Below are positions 57,260 through 64,000 of a stretch of 64,000 nucleotides of DNA, one piece after another; position 1 is the first letter of the stretch; each line of letters begins with the position of its first letter. The notes below the pieces were generated by a model. The model was not told where the DNA came from. It ran no database searches and was given only the letters and a program-made list of their open reading frames with translations. Position numbers and translations under genes: made by a program. Source of the stretch: Lineus longissimus (Eukaryota > Nemertea > Pilidiophora > Heteronemertea > Lineidae); assembly GCF_910592395.1 (NCBI RefSeq), contig NC_088321.1, positions 11,224,001 through 11,288,000 of the forward strand, read 5' to 3'.

Positions 57260-59482
57260 CAGTGAGTACTTAGTTAACTGGTGCTGGTCTAAAATTTTCT
57301 AAGTCCATAATAGGTCATTATAATATGCATTTTAGGCCCAGATGGGTTGTGCAGGGCCTACATTCCTTTTGAGAAGCATGAATGGGCTAATAATGACAAC
57401 TTGAGCCTACTGCACATGTCGGCATTGATACCTATTGACTATGATCACTTTCATCAAGTACTCAGAAAGTTTTAATAGCTTGAAATCCGACATGCAGAAA
57501 GTCCATCCAAGACTACGATCACTGGCCAGTGCTTTTCATGGAAAATGAATGTCGTTACAAGCTTTTTACAGGGTAAACCCTAAAAAAAGTGGCATTTGAA
57601 TCAGGGAGGGGATGTGAGATTTTTGCCCAAAAGTTTAACTTGGGGGGTAAAGTAACTAACACTTACATAACCGATGCCATTAACAACATTTACTTATTCA
57701 CTACTTTGCACTACAACTGTTTTACAATTCCAAGTTGTCGTCAAAATTTAAGTTATCATCATCATTATCGGAGTCTGACAATTCGTTTTCACCAAGCAAC
57801 AAATCATCTGCAACATCATCACGATAATGACCATCTGGTTGAGGTGTTAAGCCAGCCACTTGAAATGACTTAGCCGCAGACTCAGGAGCTACATCATTCC
57901 ATGCTCTACTTATAATGCCGAGTACATCATGTAATGTAATTTTGCGGCAATTTCCGTCAGCCTCAGTTGCATCACATTTCCATAACTTCCAATACTTTCG
58001 CATTATAGCTTTAAATCCCCTCATAATAGTGAGATCTAACGGCTGAGCCAGCGATGTACACCTAGCAGGAATATTGTCTAACAGTATGCCTGCTTCAACC
58101 ATTGGGTAACAGAAATCCTCTGCTTGATGCGGTCGGAATCTGTCCAAAAGCAGAAGGATGTCATTAAAGTCAAAATCGCCAATGTAAGGGAAAAGAACAT
58201 TGTCCAACCAATGTTGCAGTGTCTCTCCATTCTCCCAACCAGACCTCGAGGATGTGACCCGTACGTTATCTGGAATGTTGTTCAAATCTCTAATCTGACG
58301 CACGAAGCCCGGCTGCCTGAAAACAACATGAGCAGGCGGTTTTTCTCCGTTGGAGCCAACTGTCAATCCAACGGTGCACCCGAGTTTGGCATTTTCTCGC
58401 GATGTTTTCACATTTACATCTACTGTACCTCTGGTCTCAGCTGTATACATCGGAGGGAAGTCCAACTGAGCAAACGTTTCGTTAAAGTTCAAGAGCGTGT
58501 GGACATGGTTGTCAGCTACAGTTTGCCTAACGCCAGTCTGAAATTCTCTCACTCTCTGTGGTGCATCAGCCGGTACAGTGGTGGAATCTTTCGTTTTACG
58601 GCGGAAAACAATCTTTTTCCGTTTCATAAAATTTGTAACCCAACCCACTGATGCAGAAAACTGGGACCTTTCGGGGCGACGTGCTGCAATGTCCTCAAGT
58701 TCATTGTGTGGGAGTTGGCCCCACCAGTTCTGAAATTCAATCGTTGCATCATTAACAATGTCCGACCGAGAAACGGGCAGGGCAATATTCCTCCGTTCTT
58801 GAAAATGCTGGTGCACGATATTCTCAACTTCCGGCCAACAACCATCATGGTCGGTTCTGACTCGCCGGCGTTCTGCATTTTCCTCCACTTGATCCGTCAT
58901 TTCATCGATGTTCTGTATCCATCTCCTGAGCGTTGTTGGGGATAGTCGATAGCGCCTAGCATACTCATTGACATTTAGAATGCGGCCATGTTCAATTGCT
59001 GTTTGGCAATCCAAGGCATGTCGCAGCCTGGCTTCAACAGTGTAACTGTTACATCGTCGAGGGAGACCAACTGCTGCAGCACCATTCTGCTGATCGGCAT
59101 CATCATCATCATCATCGTCATCATTGCCAGCATCCATCATTGACTGACACATGACAAAGAGCGAAAGCATCAGCAGTAACAACAACGTTGTGTTCCTCAT
59201 GATTTGAACTTTCTACAGGAATGACCAATATGATTGTTAGGGTAAAGGGCCTAGGAAATTACACAACTGCAATTGCCTTTCATACCAACCATTGATTGAT
59301 AAAATTGGCCACAGAAGACCAGATCAAGAAATGAACATGTAATCAAAACACTGTCATTTTCTTCATTGAAATGTGATTAGTATAGGCCCTACATGGTCGT
59401 AAATCGACAATATCCCATTCTGGGCCTCTATTAGTGACTTAGAAAATTTTAGACCAAGCACCAGTTAACTAAGTAGTCACTG
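57260..59482 (-). mobile_element. Complete pogo/Tigger-type DNA transposon (2,223 bp)
   Basis: The terminal inverted repeats are 46 bp (57260-57305) and 47 bp (59436-59482) and differ by one substitution and one indel. Both start CAGTGA(G/C)TACTTAGTTAAC. TA flanks both ends (57258-57259 and 59483-59484), which is the target site of the Tc1/mariner/pogo superfamily. Subterminal GGCCCAGA and AGGGCCTA words recur near both ends. One gene for a 492-residue transposase fills the minus strand. Near-identical ends and an unbroken frame argue for recent insertion or for selection to keep the frame. Confidence 0.93.
57722..59200 (-). CDS. pogo/Tigger-like DDE transposase with missing first Asp
   Basis: This 492-residue protein is within the usual size of Tigger/pogo and CENP-B/jerky-type transposases. 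Domains in order: a hydrophobic, signal-like leader (residues 1-20); an Asp run (27-34); a helix-turn-helix with SPTTLRRWIQN (about 50-97); a second CENP-B-type DNA-binding domain ending FSASVGWVTNFMKRKKI (about 121-203); and the DDE core (about 232-405). The core shows LNFNET where the family has N-x-DET, so residue 240 is Asn (codon at 58481-58483) and not the first catalytic Asp. The second and third Asp are present (LLLLD353; SLAQPLD389, 36 residues apart). The tail is acidic. It would bind the element ends and cut at TA sites, but loss of a metal-binding Asp predicts no cleavage. Met21 or Met22 is an alternative start that removes the leader. Confidence 0.9.
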   Translation of the reverse strand: MRNTTLLLLLMLSLFVMCQSMMDAGNDDDDDDDDADQQNGAAAVGLPRRCNSYTVEARLRHALDCQTAIEHGRILNVNEYARRYRLSPTTLRRWIQNIDEMTDQVEENAERRRVRTDHDGCWPEVENIVHQHFQERRNIALPVSRSDIVNDATIEFQNWWGQLPHNELEDIAARRPERSQFSASVGWVTNFMKRKKIVFRRKTKDSTTVPADAPQRVREFQTGVRQTVADNHVHTLLNFNETFAQLDFPPMYTAETRGTVDVNVKTSRENAKLGCTVGLTVGSNGEKPPAHVVFRQPGFVRQIRDLNNIPDNVRVTSSRSGWENGETLQHWLDNVLFPYIGDFDFNDILLLLDRFRPHQAEDFCYPMVEAGILLDNIPARCTSLAQPLDLTIMRGFKAIMRKYWKLWKCDATEADGNCRKITLHDVLGIISRAWNDVAPESAAKSFQVAGLTPQPDGHYRDDVADDLLLGENELSDSDNDDDNLNFDDNLEL

Positions 59483-59484
59483 TA

Positions 59485-62400
59485 TGTTCACAAAGCGAGC
59501 ATGACGCTTCTATCAGCCCACAAATGATGAAGGTGTGATGTAGCTTAAGTAATCTTAGTAGGGATGATGAAGCTAAAGTTAGCTCCGTATGGTATATATA
59601 CAGGGTGTCCTGCAACTGAAAATTGACGCCAACCGATTTTGATGGAGTGGGCTTGGCGGTATCATTAAATTTCGAAAAGCACCAATTTTCGAAAGAAACG
59701 TCCCACCTATCACGAATGATTAAATCGATGGTCAAAGTAATTCTTCTTGAGATTGACAGGAGACCGATTTTGCGGTCATGTTGAATTTCAAATACACAAC
59801 ACGTAGCAGAAGCAACCACCTAGATCTTGAGCTGATAAGCTATTCGTGCGAAAACATTTTTTGTCAAAAAGTACCAAATCAGAATTGATGCACCTTCTTT
59901 ACTGTCCAGTGGTGTAATAATGACAGAAAATCTGTTCATGCAACTTTTCTTCAAACGTTATTCTAAGACTTCTTGACAATGTAGTTTGTAATACTAATTC
60001 GTAGTAGTTGGGTAATATTTCTCCCCGAGTCCAAATACAGATCGTTGCCAACCCAATATACAAGAACTCTCATGGACAATTGTTCAACGTGAAAATATGT
60101 TTTACATGAACAGATAATCCGAACAAGCACGTCTCAACTTTGTTAGGATTGTGAAAATCATTGATGTTTATCGACGACCCCTTGGCCGTCCCTATATCAA
60201 CACCAGACGACAGTCCAATAATAAATAATAAATGGTCCTTTAATGGACCGTGTTTTGTCCTACCTAAAACTGGCTGCAGTTATAACATACTAAGGTAAAG
60301 TGTTAAAATTCAAGCCCCGTCAAACGTCCCTGTAGAAAACATACAGTTGACAGTAACCTGTACATAAGTGCCGAGGCCACGACTGCGCTACATTGCCTCA
60401 CACAATGAATTGTAGACGGCAATGCCTCTATTTAAATGAATGTACGTACATGTAGTTTCATTGAACGTCACAAATAATAACTTCGGTCATTCTGATTTCC
60501 TCCAACAATAATATATCGTGGCGATATTACATGAAGCCGGTCGACCACGACATGTTCCAAATTCAGCGCACTACTGCCCTGAGCGCATTACATACAAAGA
60601 CTGGGAAAAGCCGACATTCGCTCCAAACATTTCTAAAAACATCATATTGATACAGAAAAAATGACTGGCAGGCTGTGATGGCATGTCAGAAGGTTGCGAA
60701 GAGTTTGAGCGCCAGGGGCTAATTGGGCGATTGGTCACACTGATTGGGAAAAAAGCGGTAAGAAGCTTGACCAGTTGACGTGGGCAGGGAACCTTCGCAA
60801 CTAATATCAGGAGAGATCGTGCCACTAGATTATTAATCTCCATCAGTGTTGCGGTATTTTATGGTAGGTTTCCTGAGGCTGAGGACAACTTGGGTATTTT
60901 TTGTGTACACGGTCGAAGTACATACAGTTCTTGCTTTTGACCAAATAACAGCTGTACACGTTGTCGTTGGACTCACTTACTAACAAGGTTCCAAAAAATG
61001 TTATAGACTGGGCGCACAAACAATTCACATTAGATGCTCGTATTAGAGGACCATTGGTATTATCAACATAGTAAGGCCATTGTCGCCATGGAGTAACCAT
61101 GCAGCCTAAGCTGGTTACTCTAAGTTGAAACTGGGCTATAAGCTGCCAAGTCATCTTCCATTTTACAGCGATCGCTCCTAATTGACGTGTCAATTATGAC
61201 GGTGTTTGTAGGTTCATCTTAATTGACCACCTGACGTCATTCGGAGTCTCAGTGATATTTGTTTTGTTCATCTGATGATTACCAATCAACCATCGGAATG
61301 TAATCTTATCGAGATCGTGTTCGCCACATGCACTGGTCGTCCTCAAGTTTAGCTGTGGCCCTCCGTGCGTTATAAAATGTATATTTCGATTACTTTAAGG
61401 ATTCTCAACCATTTCGATTCATTTTATCCAATTATCTCTGTCACACGGTGCATTATGGTGATCCTGTGATTGGGCATTGTGTGAAATCGGCCGGTCAAGT
61501 TGTTTCTTGGAGCGACGACTGGTAACTTAATTAGCCACACAACGTCATGCAGAATATCAAGTTTGACACCAGTTCACTCTTCGTAATAGTCAACTAAAAA
61601 CTTCGTCAAAATCATTTTCTATTAACGACCATGAACTCCAACAATTTGATATCCCCTAGGTGAAATTAGCTAGGAATTTCCGCGGCATGCGCAGGAGCTA
61701 CAGTATTAAACAATTAAATTGTCTCAACAACTAATCTAGAATTCCCTAACCTCTATTCATGATCAGAAGTTTGAAACGGCTAAATTCACAATACAATTTT
61801 TCAAGATATCAGCAGGGGAGAAGGCATCATTTCCCTCGATAAATCTGGGTAAAGCAAGGAAAAATTGTCATCAAGTTCGTTGCTTTTTTTCACCTTCAAA
61901 TGTGCATCAATTCATTGCCTTCGGCCTGAGGAATAACACGCTATTGAAGCGCAATTCATGATGATGTCAGATCAATCAACTTTTTATTCAGCTTATCATC
62001 TAATGTCGGCGCTTCGATTAGCCCTATAACCCAAAGGGGGTCAATCAATGGGCGAATTTCAAAAAGTGAATCGTTCCCATATTCCCATATTCCAGAAGGT
62101 CACGCGCTCGTTTTTCGCACTCAGCGAAGTGCTATAAATAGATAACGTAGATAGTATGCCAAAGGAAACGATAATCTAACTCAAAGGCTGGGTAATAGGC
62201 AGGAAGCTGTATTAGCTACAATGCTACCATAAGGGTAATATCCAGCTATACTAATAACCTCATCATCCCCCCCCCCCCCCCCCCCCATATAAAGATGTTC
62301 CCCTGTAACTGGTTCCATATGTTCCCAGGGACTGAAGTTCCTCCCGGTGTGTTTCGGTTTGCATTCCAACAAACTCTCTGGAGCATTGACTACATTCAGA

Positions 62401-62942
62401 TGGAAAATAATTGTGGGAAGGAACTAAAGCCCTCGCCCTAACCAAATCTTTCCTTCTTACTCGAGTTTAGTTTCTTACTCGAATCGGCCCTCACCCAGGT
62501 CCTTATCCCAACTCAAACTTATGGAAAGTAGGCGCGGTCCAAAATCACCCCTATCGTTTTCCACGGTAGCATAATTGTACCTCTTTAAAAAACCATAGAT
62601 TTATTATGTAGGTTCTATCATCTACTTCGACCTTAATAACCTGTATAGACAATTTACAATGGTTTAGTGGGCAGTGTGCTATTGAACATAGCTTAACGCA
62701 GTTGCGTTATTCATTTCTCGTTTAAGATCTCTTGACAAAGCTGGCTAGCCCCATGGAAATGATCACCTTACTCGAACTTGGTCAAAGGCTGCTTAAAACG
62801 ACTGCAGTCCATTGTACATGTATCAATCAATTGGTAATGTTTCTTTTTTACAATAATGATCTTACACATGGTTTAATCGGGTCCATCAGCGCTAAATTAG
62901 GATCAACATGTGCCTCGTCTATAAAACTAGACTGTGAACGAG
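59485..62942. other. Unassigned sequence with poly-C tract and one mariner-like end
   Basis: TATACAGGGTGTCCTGCAAC at about 59597-59616 resembles a Tc1/mariner end and the word at 20844, but no partner is found. A C run of about 19 bases is at 62268-62286 and generates the glycine-rich minus frames across 62181-62445. Frames at 60571-60843 and 60843-61193 (minus) have no recognisable domain. Confidence 0.35.
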
Positions 62943-63561
62943 GGCTTATTATAAACCGCGAGTTGCGGAATACGAAATCGCGAGATGCTAACCTCGGTGA
63001 GAGTACCATGTGCCACAGGATGTATTGCAAATATGGACCCTGAAAAGGCGAACATTCATGAGACCGAGGCTGTAGTAGGGAGCTATCCTTGTTTTGATTG
63101 GCCAATTGAAATAGACTCCGCTCTGCGATGTGTGGAATTTAACCAAATTTATAACCTAGTTTCGATGGTCAGACTAACCCACGCTATTGTTTGGGGTGAC
63201 CAGACGTTCACCATGTGCATGCCCTGTGTTATCGGTTAATCATGTGTATGGTGACTTGTGCCGCCAGGCGTAACGTGAAAATAATCTTGATACATGCAGC
63301 ATCCTGATCATGAACCTTGTGGTATTATACTCACAGTATGTATTGATAAGTTGCAAAAACCTTCGTGGTCAAGATGAACATGCAGTTGCATGTAACCTTT
63401 GTTATTGTCTTCAGCCCTACTATCATTGAATGGAGAAGTGGACAGCAGCATCAGAAATGGTGATTGTCATGGTCCAGGGAAGTAGAAAATCTTTTAGCAG
63501 AAAATACTGATTACTCATCTCGCGATTTCGCGATTTCTCATCTTGCGGTTTATAATAAGCC
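62943..63561. mobile_element. Inverted-repeat element, about 619 bp
   Basis: The left end GGCTTATTATAAACCGCGAG (62943-62962) is matched inverted by the right end CTTGCGGTTTATAATAAGCC (63542-63561). Further in, AAATCGCGAGATG (about 62976) pairs with CATCTCGCGATTT (about 63517). Arms extend about 45-50 bp with indels. The interior has short frames without domains. It has MITE architecture; I could not find a target duplication. Confidence 0.7.
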
Positions 63562-64000
63562 GTGCACGGGTGCAGACGCAGATTACCTGCCATTTAAACC
63601 TCCAGCACCAGGTAGCAAGGTACTCGCACTGCATCACGTTATCAATATTCCACTGTGCATTAGGTTGGATGAGTCATAGCGGATAGGCCAATATTTAAGG
63701 CAGTGGTACTACTGGTGAACAGTGTCAGTGTCGCGATTCTACAAAGTTACGTCGTTCTTCGTTTCGCCATTCCGGATCCAGTACAATATTGGAAGAAGAA
63801 AAAAAGAAAGAAATATGAACACTTAGTTGGCCTCAAAGAAGGGACCATCTGTGCTCAAAGGCTGCCTGAGCGACCTTTAAGATGCTGCATTAGGAGAACA
63901 CCACTATTGCCATTAGGATTTTTTTCCATTCTGTATTGTGAATGTCGTACATGTAGAAGATATAGCTCTGGGCGTGGACGTTTAGAAGGTTTCTCGTGTT
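63562..64000. other. Unassigned sequence at the window edge
   Basis: I see no gene or repeat here. Confidence 0.4.

Noticed and set aside
59593-59620. Tc1/mariner end TACAGGGTGTCC (and a similar word at 20844)
   Set aside because: No inverted partner or TA-bounded second end could be found for either, so no element is called.
62181-62445. Glycine-rich minus-strand peptides
   Set aside because: They are produced by translation of the poly-C run at 62268-62286.
1-64000. CRISPR arrays, operons, ribosome-binding sites, riboswitches and rho-independent terminators
   Set aside because: The repeat types, intron and transposons indicate a eukaryotic nuclear genome, and no spacer-repeat array or clustered gene set is present.

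Overview
The window looks like a gene-poor piece of a metazoan nuclear genome, most likely a marine invertebrate. It is AT-rich and has intron-containing coding sequence, tRNA-derived SINEs, a Ty3-type retrotransposon relic, a pogo/Tigger DNA transposon and many short inverted-repeat elements. Nothing is laid out like a bacterial or organellar genome. I cannot name the phylum. Repeats of the type at 11.3-13.7 kb (about 300-bp units rich in AGGTCA followed by a GACGACGG tract) are familiar from marine invertebrates, but that is recollection and not proof.

Only three stretches hold protein-coding sequence I can support. (1) A minus-strand host gene at 49,977-52,076: an exon with a PAN/apple-like cysteine module (51,783-52,076) is joined by an 831-bp, phase-0 intron with consensus ends to a long terminal exon encoding an olfactomedin-like domain (49,977-50,951). 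(2) A complete 2,223-bp pogo/Tigger-type transposon at 57,260-59,482, with 46-47-bp terminal inverted repeats, TA target duplications and an uninterrupted 492-codon transposase, but with Asn where the first catalytic Asp should be and a signal-peptide-like leader. (3) A decayed Ty3/gypsy pol relic at 46,586-49,170 (protease, reverse transcriptase, RNase H) with several stops and frameshifts and no recognisable integrase or LTRs.

The rest is repeat-dominated. From left to right: a 1.28-kb tandem duplication (2,431-4,991); two members of one MITE family with exact 3-bp AWT target duplications (6,639-6,942 and 9,956-10,788); an inverted-repeat element (8,969-9,637); seven copies of a 300-bp unit in two blocks split by a SINE fragment (11,340-13,712), with a relative at 55,930-56,490; several tRNA-derived SINEs (15.3, 18.5, 22.2, 24.9, 41.1 kb); a near-perfect 118-bp hairpin MITE (16,980-17,097); a large palindromic complex (19,190-20,660) into which a 351-bp Mutator-like MITE has inserted with a 9-bp target duplication; a MITE present twice (23,397 and 36,531); a 20-unit 54/58-bp minisatellite (25,749-26,844); a 175-bp Harbinger-like MITE (31,062-31,236); an 1.1-kb inverted-repeat element (31,659-32,752); further inverted repeats at 36.0, 44.7 and 62.9 kb; and a 7-unit 45-bp minisatellite (42,256-42,570).

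The genes do not form a pathway. Biologically this is one host gene in a dense field of non-autonomous DNA elements. Most of the short open reading frames are chance products, mirror frames of repeats or simple-sequence artefacts, and are not annotated.
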